Notes: generated by a model from the sequence alone, not told the origin. DNA of 64,000 nucleotides from Aequorivita lipolytica (GCF_007997135.1 NZ_VORU01000007.1:98319-162318); one strand, 5' to 3'. Positions 19,489 to 28,952 are shown, counted from the stretch's first letter. Translations and numbers: made by a program.

Positions 19489-19950
19489 TTATTTTATTTT
19501 CTGAAACTTTTCTTTTAAAGCATCAATTTCCTTTTGCTGCTGAAGTGTGTAAAGCGTCAACTCCTCAATTTTTTGAAGTAAAATCAAATTCATTTCTTTT
19601 AGTGAAATTCCCTCTTTTTGCATCGCTTTAGCTGAAGGCACATTCGGTAAATGGTGGTTTTCCTTCAAAAACGCTTCCAATTCTTCCAAGGAAATTAATT
19701 TGTATTCAGGCATTGCTTCAGAAAAACCTGAGTAATAATTTTCAAACACATAATCTGGAGCCACGGCACCATCCAAATCTACCAATACTTCCTGTGTATG
19801 TATTTTACCTTTTACAGTCAAAAGTTCGTCGGGGAAACTAGTTCCGATGCCGATCTTGCCATCTTTTTCTGAAATATTTTTAAATGGATTGCGCTGCGAA
19901 GTGGCGGAAATCGAAAATAAAAAAAATCCAATAATCAATAATCTGTTCAT
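19489..19950 (-). CDS. secreted coiled-coil protein of the flavobacterial tail-fibre-like type
   Basis: The 153-residue protein has a signal peptide (MNRLLIIGFFLFSISATSQ). It then has a GIGTSFPDELLTVKGKIHTQEV segment, resembling the repeat unit of tail-fibre-like and haemagglutinin-like proteins. The second half is a helical coiled coil (residues about 95-150; HHLPNVPSAKAMQKEGI then leucine-spaced heptads). This C-terminal pattern is common in many secreted proteins of Flavobacteriia. Function is unknown; trimerisation is likely. Confidence 0.75.
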   Translation of the reverse strand: MNRLLIIGFFLFSISATSQRNPFKNISEKDGKIGIGTSFPDELLTVKGKIHTQEVLVDLDGAVAPDYVFENYYSGFSEAMPEYKLISLEELEAFLKENHHLPNVPSAKAMQKEGISLKEMNLILLQKIEELTLYTLQQQKEIDALKEKFQKIK

Positions 19951-20176
19951 AACAATGTGATTAGAATTTCTAATTTTTTAAAATTACATTTTTTTTTTAA
20001 GATGTTCGGGGTATGTTAAAATCTCTTTAACAATACATACTTATTTCACTTTTGTGCCGTTATATTGCTAAGAATTTTCATTAAAAATCATTCGTTAATT
20101 AAACCTTAAAAATTTACAGTATCGCCGAAAGCTACATTTAAAGTTAAATACCTTTACGCCACAAAAACTGTAAATA

Positions 20177-23100
20177 ATGATAAAGAATTTTCTTGTCTTT
20201 TCGCTTTTTCTATTCCTCTCATTTTCATCATTCTCGCAGCAAACTGCAGCATACACAAACGACCTCGCTGAGTTCAACCAAGCGTTGGAACTCTACGATA
20301 ACGGGCAATATTTAGCTGCGCAAAGTCTCTTCGACAAAATAAAAAACAGTAATACTGATGCAACAGTACAAAGCGATTGCGCCTATTACATTGCGAATGC
20401 GGCAGTTAGGTTAAACCAGCAAAATGCTGACCAGTTGATGGAAGAATTTGTGGAGAAATATCCAACGAGTTTGAAGAGGAATTCTGCATTTATAGATGTT
20501 GCCAATTATTATTTCGAAAATGGAAAATATTCCTACGCCCAAAAATGGTATGATAAAGTTGATGAGGGAAGTTTAAGCCGAAGCGAGCAGGAACGTTTCA
20601 ATTTCAACAATGGGTACGCATATTTTAAAGCGAAGCGATATGATGATGCGAAAAGCTATTTCAACAAAGTTTCCACTTCACACAAATATGGCTCTCAGGC
20701 GAAATATTATTTGGGTTTTATCGCTTACGAAGGTGATGATTACGAAGAAGCCAATAAAAATTTTGAGGAAGTAAAAGGTGAGGAGCGCTACTCCGAAGAT
20801 CTTAGTTATTACCAAGCCGATATGAATTTCAAGCTGGGCAATTTTCAAAAAGCCATTGATATGGGGAAGGAGCAGTTTAGCAAAAGCAATCCGCAGGAAC
20901 AAAGCCAGCTTTCAAAAATTATTGGGGAAAGCTATTTTAATCTGGAAAAATATGACGAAGCCATTCCCTATCTAAAGAAATACAAAGGCACGCGCGGAAA
21001 GTGGTCCAATACCGATTATTACCAATTAGGCTACGCTTATTACAAACAAGAAAATTACGAAAATGCAATTGGCGAGTTCAACAAAATTGTTGACGGAAAG
21101 AACGCTGTTGCCCAAAACGCCTATTATCATTTGGCGGAAAGTTATTTAAAGCTCAATAAAAAGCAGGAAGCATTGAATGCTTTTAAAAATGCTTCGGAAA
21201 TGGATTTCAGCGCAGAAATTCAGGAAGATGCTTATTTGAATTACGCAAAATTGAGTTATGAAATAGGGAACAGCTATAAAAGCACACCGCAGGTTTTGCT
21301 TTCGTTTATTGAAAAATACCCTAACAACACCAACAACGACGAGCTGAAAAAATTGCTGATTGATAGTTACATTACTTCAAAAAACTACAAAGAAGCATTG
21401 GATTTGTTGGAGAACAACAAAAATTTTGCTGACAAAGCAGCCTATCAAAAAGTAGCTTTTTATAGAGGAATTGAACTTTACAACGAAACAAATTACAACG
21501 AAGCGATTTCGTTTTTTGATAAAAGCATGAAAGAATCGCAAGACCCAAGTTTTGCTGCCCGCGCTACTTATTGGAAAGCTGAAAGCGATTACCAACTTTC
21601 AAATTTTGAAAAATCGTTGACTGGATATAAGAAGTTTGCACAGATGCCCGGCTCGCAAAATACTTCAGAAAATAAAAATTTGAAGTACAATTTGGCGTAC
21701 AACCAATTCAAACTTAAAAATTATACCGAAGCTATTTCAAATTTCAAAAGCTACGTCAGCTCTTCGTCCGCTGAAACTGTACGAAAAAAAGATGCTTATT
21801 TGCGCTTGGGCGACAGCTATTTTGTGACCAGTCAATATTGGCCAGCAATGGAAAACTATAACGCAGCTGCTGAAATGGGCGGCGATAATGATTATGCCGA
21901 TTTTCAAAAAGCCATCAGTTATGGTTTTGTGGATCGCCCCGATAAAAAAGTTGAGGAATTGATTGTTTTCATAAAACAATATCCAAAATCCGTTTATCGC
22001 GATGATGCTTTATATGAATTGGGAAATACCTACGTGGCGCAAAACAAAACCAATGAGGCAATTTCGGCATACGACCAATTGGTTCGCGACATTCCAAACA
22101 GCAGTTTCGTTTCAAAAGCATTGCTAAAAAAAGCTTTGATTTATGATAACACAGGAAAAAGCAATGAAGCTTTAGCTATTTTCAAAAGAGTGGCTAAGGA
22201 TTTTCCTTCAACTCCCGAAGCTTTGCAAGCCGTTTCTTCAGCAAAAATCATTTACATAGACCAAGGAAATGTTGATGAATATGCACGTTGGGTAAAAACC
22301 TTGGATTACGTGAAAGTGGGCGATACCGAAATGGACGATGCTGCATATTTGGCCGCCGAACAACCTTATTTAGAAAACAATCAATCACAGGCGAAGGGTC
22401 GTTTTGAGGATTATTTAAGGCAATTCCCAAATGGCCAACACGCACAAAATGCACATTTCTATTTGGGCCAGATTTATTTCACCGATGGAAAAAGCGATCA
22501 AGCCATTCCACATTTTGAATATGTGGTGAATCGCGAACGAAGCGAATTTACAGAACAAGCTTTGGCGCGGGTTTCGGAATTGTATTTGGGCAAAAAGGAT
22601 TACCAAAATGCTTTAAAATATTTAACGCGTTTGGAAACCGGAGCAGATTTTCCGCAGAACGTCATCTTTGCGCAGACCAACAGTATGAAGGCTTCGTATG
22701 AGTTGAAGCAATATGCCGAAGCTGTAAATTATGCAGAAAAAGTGCTTCAAAATTCAAAAATTGACAATTCAATAAAGAGTGACGCACAAGTAATTATCGC
22801 CCGTTCGGCGATAAAAACCAATAACGAGGCAAAAGCGAAAACCGCTTACGCCGAAGTACAGAAAATCGCCACCGGCCAACTTGCTGCAGAAGCGCTTTAT
22901 TTCGATGCTTATTTCAAAAACAAAGAAGGAAATTTTGAAGGCTCAAACACTTCCGTGCAAAAATTGGCGAAGGATTATTCTAGCTACAAACTTTACGGTG
23001 CCAAAGGTTTGGTGCTGATGGCGAAGAATTTTTACGCTTTGAAAGACGCTTACCAAGCCACATACATTTTAGAAAGTGTAACCAAAAATTTCACCGATTA

Positions 23101-23191
23101 TCCCGATGTGGTTGAGGAAGCAAAAGCCGAACTCGCCGTAATCAAAAACGCAGAAGCGAAAACCAATTCTTCTGTAGAAACAGGAAATTAA
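20177..23191 (+). CDS. large periplasmic or surface tetratricopeptide-repeat protein
   Basis: The 1004-residue protein has a signal peptide (MIKNFLVFSLFLFLSFSSFSQQ) followed by helical TPR or Sel1-like repeats through most of its length. Repeat signatures include YYLGFIAYEGDDYEEANKNF, YQLGYAYYKQENYENAIGEF and YELGNTYVAQNKTNEAISAY. The repeat array probably scaffolds an envelope complex. The beta-barrel gene after it (113 bases downstream, same strand) is a likely functional partner. The intervening gap holds a palindromic repeat, so co-transcription is plausible but not certain. There is no C-terminal sorting domain, which argues for periplasmic rather than exported location. Confidence 0.85.
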   Translation: MIKNFLVFSLFLFLSFSSFSQQTAAYTNDLAEFNQALELYDNGQYLAAQSLFDKIKNSNTDATVQSDCAYYIANAAVRLNQQNADQLMEEFVEKYPTSLKRNSAFIDVANYYFENGKYSYAQKWYDKVDEGSLSRSEQERFNFNNGYAYFKAKRYDDAKSYFNKVSTSHKYGSQAKYYLGFIAYEGDDYEEANKNFEEVKGEERYSEDLSYYQADMNFKLGNFQKAIDMGKEQFSKSNPQEQSQLSKIIGESYFNLEKYDEAIPYLKKYKGTRGKWSNTDYYQLGYAYYKQENYENAIGEFNKIVDGKNAVAQNAYYHLAESYLKLNKKQEALNAFKNASEMDFSAEIQEDAYLNYAKLSYEIGNSYKSTPQVLLSFIEKYPNNTNNDELKKLLIDSYITSKNYKEALDLLENNKNFADKAAYQKVAFYRGIELYNETNYNEAISFFDKSMKESQDPSFAARATYWKAESDYQLSNFEKSLTGYKKFAQMPGSQNTSENKNLKYNLAYNQFKLKNYTEAISNFKSYVSSSSAETVRKKDAYLRLGDSYFVTSQYWPAMENYNAAAEMGGDNDYADFQKAISYGFVDRPDKKVEELIVFIKQYPKSVYRDDALYELGNTYVAQNKTNEAISAYDQLVRDIPNSSFVSKALLKKALIYDNTGKSNEALAIFKRVAKDFPSTPEALQAVSSAKIIYIDQGNVDEYARWVKTLDYVKVGDTEMDDAAYLAAEQPYLENNQSQAKGRFEDYLRQFPNGQHAQNAHFYLGQIYFTDGKSDQAIPHFEYVVNRERSEFTEQALARVSELYLGKKDYQNALKYLTRLETGADFPQNVIFAQTNSMKASYELKQYAEAVNYAEKVLQNSKIDNSIKSDAQVIIARSAIKTNNEAKAKTAYAEVQKIATGQLAAEALYFDAYFKNKEGNFEGSNTSVQKLAKDYSSYKLYGAKGLVLMAKNFYALKDAYQATYILESVTKNFTDYPDVVEEAKAELAVIKNAEAKTNSSVETGN

Positions 23192-23199
23192 CAAATATC

Positions 23200-23262
23200 C
23201 TCTGTGCTCTCTGTGCCTCTGTGGTGAAAAATTATACTACAGAGGCACAGAGGACACAGAGC
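23200..23262. repeat. imperfect palindromic intergenic repeat (CTCTGTG type)
   Basis: Two 26-base arms (23200-23225 and 23236-23261) are inverted copies with three mismatches, around a loop of about ten bases. The arms consist of CTCTGTG/CTGTGCCTCTG words. It lies between the TPR gene and the beta-barrel gene. Low-complexity hairpins of this wording are dispersed in many Bacteroidota genomes. Confidence 0.8.
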
Positions 23263-23304
23263 AAACAAGCAACTTAAAAATAAGATAAATAATCACCTAA
23301 TAAT

Positions 23305-25020
23305 ATGTCCAAGAAACGCATACTTTTATTTTCATTTATAATTGTTGTACTAAGTGGTATTTCCGCTTTTTCCCAAGAAAAAGAATTGGATACTGAAGTG
23401 GTAAACATTGTAAAACCATACACCCCCACAATTTCGGACGCCTTTAAAGTGAAGGAAACTCCAACGTTGAACGATTCCATTTCAACCACAAAAAAGGAGG
23501 TGAAGTACAGTATTTTTTCAGTTCCTGTGGCTTCCACTTTTACGCCTTCAAAAGGAAAGGCTACAACTGTTGAAAAGACAAAGCCTATAAAATTATACGA
23601 TAATTACGCAACGCTGGGTTTTGGAAATTACACTTCAATTTTGGGTGAGTTCTACAGCAATTTTGAAATCAGCCGTACCGATAATGCTGGGTTTTTCTTT
23701 CGGCATAATTCTTCACAGGGCGATATAGAAGGCGTGAAATTGGATAATAAATATTACGATACAAGTCTGGATGCAAATTACACAAGTCGACAAAAAGATG
23801 CAACTTACAGACTTGACGCGGGTGTGGAGCATCAACTTTACAATTGGTATGGGGTGCCAGAGATAGTTTATATTCAGGAACCAAATGTGCAAATAGACCC
23901 ACAGCAAACTTATATTAGCGGCTATGCTGGCGGGAGTATTGCGTTGGACGATTCTTTTTTTGAAAGGGCTGCAGTGAATATTCGCTATTTGGGCGATGCG
24001 TTTTCTTCTTCGGAATTTAACGCAACGTTGAAGCCAGAGTTCTCGTTCCCACTTGAAAATTTGACTTTTAAAATTGATGGCGATATTGATTATTTGAGCG
24101 GAAGTTTTGACAGGAATTATACAAACACTTCCGATATTAAATACAGTTTTTTAAACGTTGGATTGGTGCCGTCCATTAATTTTGTAAATAACGATCTCAG
24201 CGTTTCTTTGGGGGTTGCGGCATATGTGAGTTTGGATTCCGAAAACAGCGATACTGACTTTTCGTTATACCCAAGATTGAACGCTTCTTACCGTTTGCTG
24301 GATGAAACAGTAATTTTGTATGGTGGGGCAGAAGGCGGTCTTCAGCAAAACACGTATTACAATTTCAAAGAAGAAAATCCATTTGTTTCGCCTACTTTAA
24401 ATGTTGCACCCACTAAAAAATTATATGAAGGTTTTGGAGGAATCAAAGGAAAATTGTCTAATTCAGTAGCCTATAACGTTAGAGCTTCTTATGGGAAAGA
24501 TGAGAATAAAGCATTGTTTCAGGCCAATTTCATTAATTTGCTAGCACCAGGTCTTGAAGGGTATCAGTTCGGCAACTCTTTCAATATAGTTTATGACGAC
24601 GTAAACACTTTGGCGTTTTTTGCTGAATTGAAAGTTGAGGTTTCAGATAAATTTTCTTTGGGAATAAACGGAACTTATAATAGTTACAGTACAGATTTGC
24701 AAAATGAAGCGTGGAACTTGCCAGATTTAAAGGCTTCGGTATTTTCAAATTTCAACATTACAGAAAAATTGTATGGAGGTGCCTCGTTGTTCTATGTAGG
24801 TGAAAGAAAGGACCTTCATGTAGATCCATATAATACACAGGAAGTTACACTTGATGGCTATGTGGATGCCAATTTAAGTTTTGGATATAGATTTACCGAC
24901 AGGCTTTCGGCTTTTGTAAAAGGAAGCAATCTATTTGGCGATAATTATGAAAAATGGCTGAATTATCCCGTGCAGGGAATTCAGGGATTGGCTGGAGTTA
25001 CTTATAAATTTGATTGGTAG
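23305..25020 (+). CDS. outer-membrane beta-barrel protein, TonB-receptor-like without plug
   Basis: The 571-residue protein has a signal peptide (MSKKRILLFSFIIVVLSGISAFSQ), a short linker rich in T, S and P (residues 25-95), and then alternating amphipathic strands. It ends in TYKFDW, an aromatic-ended terminal strand like those used by the BAM machinery. Flavobacterial homologues are often called TonB-dependent receptors, but I see no plug domain and no TonB box. It follows the TPR gene and may form an envelope complex with it. Confidence 0.75.
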   Translation: MSKKRILLFSFIIVVLSGISAFSQEKELDTEVVNIVKPYTPTISDAFKVKETPTLNDSISTTKKEVKYSIFSVPVASTFTPSKGKATTVEKTKPIKLYDNYATLGFGNYTSILGEFYSNFEISRTDNAGFFFRHNSSQGDIEGVKLDNKYYDTSLDANYTSRQKDATYRLDAGVEHQLYNWYGVPEIVYIQEPNVQIDPQQTYISGYAGGSIALDDSFFERAAVNIRYLGDAFSSSEFNATLKPEFSFPLENLTFKIDGDIDYLSGSFDRNYTNTSDIKYSFLNVGLVPSINFVNNDLSVSLGVAAYVSLDSENSDTDFSLYPRLNASYRLLDETVILYGGAEGGLQQNTYYNFKEENPFVSPTLNVAPTKKLYEGFGGIKGKLSNSVAYNVRASYGKDENKALFQANFINLLAPGLEGYQFGNSFNIVYDDVNTLAFFAELKVEVSDKFSLGINGTYNSYSTDLQNEAWNLPDLKASVFSNFNITEKLYGGASLFYVGERKDLHVDPYNTQEVTLDGYVDANLSFGYRFTDRLSAFVKGSNLFGDNYEKWLNYPVQGIQGLAGVTYKFDW

Positions 25021-25021
25021 A

Positions 25022-25367
25022 TTAAAGATCTAGCACAATTTTAATGTTTTCTTTCACCTGATTCACTAAATTAGTAGGAAGAATCCCTATTTTTTTTGAT
25101 TAATCTTTTGTTGTCGATGGCTCTAACTTGATCGATCAAAATATCACTTTCCCTATCTAAATCCGTTACGCCTTTTGCGATATAAACCCGTAATATTTCG
25201 GATTTTCTAAATACATGTGTAGTTAACGGGCACACGATAGTGGAAGGATGGGGGATTGCATTCAAAAAATTGGTTTGGAGAATTAGCACCGGACGGGTCT
25301 TTCCCGGTTCGGTACCAATTTGAGGGTTTAAATCTGCCAGCCATATTTCAAATTGTTTAATTTTCAT
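25022..25367 (-). pseudogene. MazF/PemK-type toxin gene with frameshift in an A tract
   Basis: The start at 25367 gives MKIKQFEIWLADLNPQIGTEPGKTRPVLILQ, the classic MazF/PemK endoribonuclease opening. Conserved segments VCPLTTH and DQVRAIDNKRLIKK follow. In the reading frame as given, translation then runs into NRDSSY and stops at 25071. If one A is removed from the run of eight (T run at about 25090-25097 on the + strand), the frame continues as KKIGILPTNLVNQVKENIKI and ends at 25022, a normal family C-terminus. So the gene is either inactivated, phase-variable or affected by a sequencing error. The start lies inside the end of the antitoxin gene (11-base overlap). Confidence 0.8.
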
Positions 25368-25587
25368 TTTCGAAAATTTCAAATTCTGCCAATACTTCCA
25401 TTGAGTTGCCACTAACCAATTTTGATTCTTTTTTCAACTGATTTTCAATCATTTTTCTTTTTTGAAATTTATTGTAAAATTCAAGTGCCTCGTTGATATA
25501 TCGGTTTCTTGGCTTTTTAAGATTTTTTAAAATTTCTTCGGTTTCTCCAAAAATGGAATCGTCTATTTTTAATGATACTGTTTTCAT
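25357..25587 (-). CDS. ribbon-helix-helix antitoxin (MazE-like partner)
   Basis: With the start at 25587 (MKTVSLKIDDSIFGETEEIL) the protein is 76 residues. An upstream ATG at 25605 would add six. Residues 1-35 fit a ribbon-helix-helix DNA-binding fold (strand VSLKIDD, then two helices with KKPRNRYINEALEFYN). The charged C-terminal tail would bind the toxin. It precedes the toxin gene and overlaps it by 11 bases, the usual order for type II systems in which the antitoxin represses the operon. Confidence 0.8.
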   Translation of the reverse strand: MKTVSLKIDDSIFGETEEILKNLKKPRNRYINEALEFYNKFQKRKMIENQLKKESKLVSGNSMEVLAEFEIFENEN

Positions 25588-25707
25588 CTCAAATGTTTTA
25601 CTCAAAAGTATATCTTTTTGGTATATACTCTAAGAGGATTTAGTTTATTTTTCGTATAAATTACTATCATGAAAATGCTTTCTTTACTTTTACGGCCTAA
25701 ATTAAAA

Positions 25708-27348
25708 ATGATGAAAAAACTAATTTTCTTAATATTCACAATATCACTATTCTCCTGCGCGCCAGATAAATTGGCAGCCGATTTATTGATAAAAAACGCA
25801 ACAATCTATACCGTTGATAAGGAGTTCAGCACAGCAAACGCACTTGTGGTAAAAGATGGAAAAATTCTGGAGATAGGCTTAAAACCTGAACTTGAATTGA
25901 AATATGATATTAAGGAAACCTATGATGCCAAAGGCAATACTGTAGTTCCGGGTTTAATTGATGCACATGCACATTTATATGGTCTTGGTTTAGGTTTACA
26001 GAATGTAGATTTAGTGGGAACCACAAGTTTCGAGGAAGTTTTAGGGCGTGTTGTCGCTTTTCAGGAAGAAAGAAATACTGAATATATAATAGGTCGCGGT
26101 TGGGATCAAAACGACTGGGATGCTAAAAGTTTTCCCACAAAAAAAGAATTGGATTCCCTTTTTCCAGATACACCTGTGGCTTTGCAAAGAATTGACGGCC
26201 ACGCATATTTAGTGAATTCCAAAGCGTTGCAACTTGCCGGAATTACATCAAAAACTAAAATCCCAGGAGGCGAAGTGGTTTTAGAAAACGGCGATCCAAC
26301 TGGAATTTTGATTGACAGCCCGATGGATCTTATCGATAAAACTTTCCCCGAAATCACGGATGAAGTTTCAACCGAAGCACTTTTGGAAGCAGAAAAAATC
26401 TGCCTTCAATACGGATTGACAACTGTTGATGACGCTGGTTTGAACAGAAATATTATTGAATTGATTGATACACTTCAAAAAGAAGGAAAATTCAAATTGA
26501 GGATGTACACTATGATTAGCAATAGTCGCGAAAATCGTGACTATTATTTGCAAAATGGAACTTATAAAACCGATCGATTAAACGTGCGTTCCTTTAAAGT
26601 TTATTCCGATGGCGCACTTGGCTCCCGCGGTGCTGCCATGCGCGAACCATACAGTGATATGCCCGGGCATTTTGGCGCAATGATTACCACAGCCGATAGT
26701 TTGAATTATTTAGCTGAAAAGATTGCCGCTTCGGAGTTTCAGATGAATACGCACGCCATTGGCGATTCTGCAAATATTGCAGTCTTACGCGCTTATAAAA
26801 AGGCTTTGGAAGGCAAAACGGATAGACGTTGGAGAGTAGAACATGCGCAGATTATTTCGCCACAGGATTTCAGTTATTTTGCAGACAATAACAACATTCT
26901 ACCCTCAGTACAACCTACCCATGCAACAAGTGATATGTATTGGGCTGAGGATAGAGTGGGAGCGGAACGGATCAAAGGCGCTTACGCATATAAAGAGTTG
27001 CTCAACAAAGCTGGAATGGTTGCTTTGGGAACTGATTTTCCTGTGGAAAAAGTAAACCCGATGTACACTTTCTACTCCGCTGTTGCCCGAAAGGATTTAA
27101 ATAATTATCCTGAAAATGGTTTTCAAATGAAGGATGTATTGACCCGTGAAGAGGCTTTACGCGGAATGACCATTTGGGCAGCTTTCGCCAATTTTGAAGA
27201 AAACGAAAAGGGAAGCATTGAGGTTGGGAAATTTGCAGATTTTACCGTTCTCGATAAAGATATAATGAAGGTTGATGAAAAAGAACTTCCGAACACAAAG
27301 GTTTTGGCAACTTTCATCAATGGCGAAATGGTTTATGAATCTGAATAA
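25708..27348 (+). CDS. lipoprotein amidohydrolase, YtcJ-like
   Basis: I start the protein at 25708, where MMKKLIFLIFTISLFSC gives a lipoprotein signal with the lipobox cysteine. The frame is open upstream but the extra residues would spoil the signal. The metal-dependent hydrolase core shows VVPGLIDAHAHLYGLG (HxH metal ligands), RVEHAQIISPQDF, GTDFPVEKVNPMYTFYSAV and a terminal beta-sandwich region (GSIEVGKFADFTVLDKDI). YtcJ-type enzymes act on N-acyl or cyclic amide substrates; the substrate here is unknown. A palindromic repeat directly follows the stop. Confidence 0.85.
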   Translation: MMKKLIFLIFTISLFSCAPDKLAADLLIKNATIYTVDKEFSTANALVVKDGKILEIGLKPELELKYDIKETYDAKGNTVVPGLIDAHAHLYGLGLGLQNVDLVGTTSFEEVLGRVVAFQEERNTEYIIGRGWDQNDWDAKSFPTKKELDSLFPDTPVALQRIDGHAYLVNSKALQLAGITSKTKIPGGEVVLENGDPTGILIDSPMDLIDKTFPEITDEVSTEALLEAEKICLQYGLTTVDDAGLNRNIIELIDTLQKEGKFKLRMYTMISNSRENRDYYLQNGTYKTDRLNVRSFKVYSDGALGSRGAAMREPYSDMPGHFGAMITTADSLNYLAEKIAASEFQMNTHAIGDSANIAVLRAYKKALEGKTDRRWRVEHAQIISPQDFSYFADNNNILPSVQPTHATSDMYWAEDRVGAERIKGAYAYKELLNKAGMVALGTDFPVEKVNPMYTFYSAVARKDLNNYPENGFQMKDVLTREEALRGMTIWAAFANFEENEKGSIEVGKFADFTVLDKDIMKVDEKELPNTKVLATFINGEMVYESE

Positions 27349-27353
27349 AAGCA

Positions 27354-27413
27354 CTTTGTGACTTTGCGCCTTTGCGTGCAAAAATTTTCTCGCAAAGGCG
27401 CAAAGTCGCAAAG
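27354..27413. repeat. palindromic intergenic repeat (CTTTGCG type)
   Basis: Arms 27354-27376 and 27391-27413 are inverted copies (22 of 23 match) around a 14-base loop. Words are CTTTGCG and GACTTTGCGCC. It lies six bases after the amidohydrolase stop and could act as a transcription barrier. A GTG inside it opens a frame into the next gene, but those residues are repeat-derived. Confidence 0.85.
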
Positions 27414-27423
27414 AAGAAATGAG

Positions 27424-27918
27424 ATGGAAAATATTCTGAAACAACTTCCGCAGAAAGCAAAGGAAGCCGAGGCCGAAAACAAAAAGTTTTTTGCAAAGCT
27501 GAAGAAAAAGCCGCCCAAACATCTCGATAATTTGATGCAGGAATTGCACGACGAAGAATTCCGAAAAACAGATTGTTTAACTTGTGCCAATTGCTGCAAA
27601 ACCACAGGCCCACTTTTTACGGATAAAGACATAGAGCGTATTTCAAAACATTTCCGGATGAAACCGCAACAGTTTATTGAAACGTATTTGCGGATAGATG
27701 AAGACAAAGATTATGTGTTGCAAAGCGTTCCCTGCACTTTTTTGGGAGCAGATAATTATTGCAGCATTTACGATGTGCGCCCAAAAGCCTGTCGCGAATT
27801 TCCACATACAGATAGAAAGAAATTTCAGCAGATTTCAAATCTTACAATGAAAAATGTTGCTGTTTGCCCAGCGGCTTATAATATTGTGGAGGAGATGAAA
27901 CGACTTTTAAATAAGTAG
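27424..27918 (+). CDS. YkgJ-family cysteine cluster protein
   Basis: Starting at the ATG at 27424 (MENILKQLPQKAKEAEAENK), the protein is 164 residues. An N-terminal helix rich in K, E and A is followed by the metal-binding cysteine pattern CLTCANCCKTTGP and then CTFLGADNYCSIYDVRPKACREFP. The spacing is that of the YkgJ/Fe-S or zinc cluster family (PF03692). Function in bacteria is poorly defined. The longer frame from the GTG at 27358 only adds residues encoded by the palindromic repeat. Confidence 0.85.
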   Translation: MENILKQLPQKAKEAEAENKKFFAKLKKKPPKHLDNLMQELHDEEFRKTDCLTCANCCKTTGPLFTDKDIERISKHFRMKPQQFIETYLRIDEDKDYVLQSVPCTFLGADNYCSIYDVRPKACREFPHTDRKKFQQISNLTMKNVAVCPAAYNIVEEMKRLLNK

Positions 27919-27984
27919 CAGTGGGCAGTTTCAGTATGCACTACGCAGTCTGGAGAAATAGTTGCTTGATAAAAATCTGTTTCT

Positions 27985-28866
27985 TTAATTTTTCTGATAA
28001 TAATCCCAAGTTGCTTTTGCTATATCTGCAATTATTTCTTCTCCGTCTTTAAATTTTTCTGTGGTGTTATGCACAAAAACAGATATTGCAAAATGTTGTC
28101 CGTTAGGTAATTTTACGATTCCTATATCATTTATAGCGCCTGTTAATCCTGCATCATTTGTAAATGAACTTCCCGTTCTATGGGCAACTTCTGTGTTTTT
28201 GGGTAATTTTCCCTTTATTCTATTTTGTCCAACAGAGGTTTCTAACATAGTTTTATATAGAAATTTGGTTGAACTTTTTGTCAGTATTTGCGTTTGAAAG
28301 AGTTTCTTTAAAAGATGAGTGGCATTATTTGGTGTTGTTGTATTTAAAAATTGTGCTTCCCAATTTTGGTGCATATCTTCTTCATTATTTACAATGATAA
28401 AATCTGGATTATTAATGAAACTATCGATGGTTTTTACACCACCAATAAGTCTTATCAATATATCACATATATTATTATCACTGTTTTTAACAGTCCATTG
28501 TATTGCTTCTTTTAGAGTTATTGAAATGTTACCGTCAGGGAATTTATCTCGAAAAGGACTCCATGTATTTTCAAGCAATTCACTCTTTTTGATAAATAAT
28601 TTTTGATTTAAAGAAAGTTCTCCTTTGTCAACTTTATTCAAAACTGTTAATGCAATATGAAATTTGAAAACGCTTAACATTGGATAATTTTTGTTTCCAT
28701 TAATACTTAGGGTATCTCCGGTTTCTAATCCAAAAAGTGAAACTCCAACAGCTGCATTTTTTGCAGCGATGATTTGCTCAATTTGATTTCGAAGTACGAC
28801 TTTTTTTTGACCAAAAATTTGTAATGAGAGAAGTAAATAGAAAATTATTAAAAAGCGTTTTTTCAT
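27985..28866 (-). CDS. class A beta-lactamase, subclass A2-like
   Basis: From the ATG at 28866 the protein is 293 residues with a signal peptide (MKKRFLIIFYLLLSLQIFGQ). Active-site motifs in order are S65-V-F-K68 (SxxK), S129-D-N131, a glutamate in NEEDMH (about 162-163) in the omega-loop position used by the PER/CfxA group, and H229-R-T-G232. The R instead of K in the KTG motif is seen in some class A enzymes. The wording places it with Bacteroidota chromosomal A2 enzymes. It should hydrolyse penams or cephalosporins in the periplasm; the spectrum cannot be read from the sequence. The gene lies 86 bases after namZ on the same strand. Confidence 0.85.
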   Translation of the reverse strand: MKKRFLIIFYLLLSLQIFGQKKVVLRNQIEQIIAAKNAAVGVSLFGLETGDTLSINGNKNYPMLSVFKFHIALTVLNKVDKGELSLNQKLFIKKSELLENTWSPFRDKFPDGNISITLKEAIQWTVKNSDNNICDILIRLIGGVKTIDSFINNPDFIIVNNEEDMHQNWEAQFLNTTTPNNATHLLKKLFQTQILTKSSTKFLYKTMLETSVGQNRIKGKLPKNTEVAHRTGSSFTNDAGLTGAINDIGIVKLPNGQHFAISVFVHNTTEKFKDGEEIIADIAKATWDYYQKN

Positions 28867-28952
28867 ATAAATCTCTTTTTTTAGATGTGTATTCTTCGGT
28901 TGTTTATTAAGTTTCGGCATACTGAATACTGCAACAGAAAACTGCAACTTTT

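Noticed and set aside
27358..27423. N-terminal extension of the YkgJ-like protein from a GTG
   Set aside because: The 22 extra residues are encoded by a palindromic repeat. The ATG at 27424 gives the family-like start.
27157..27707. Overlapping minus-strand frames of 98-130 residues near 27.2-27.7 kb
   Set aside because: They are antisense to the amidohydrolase and YkgJ genes and exploit the symmetrical repeat. No family resemblance.
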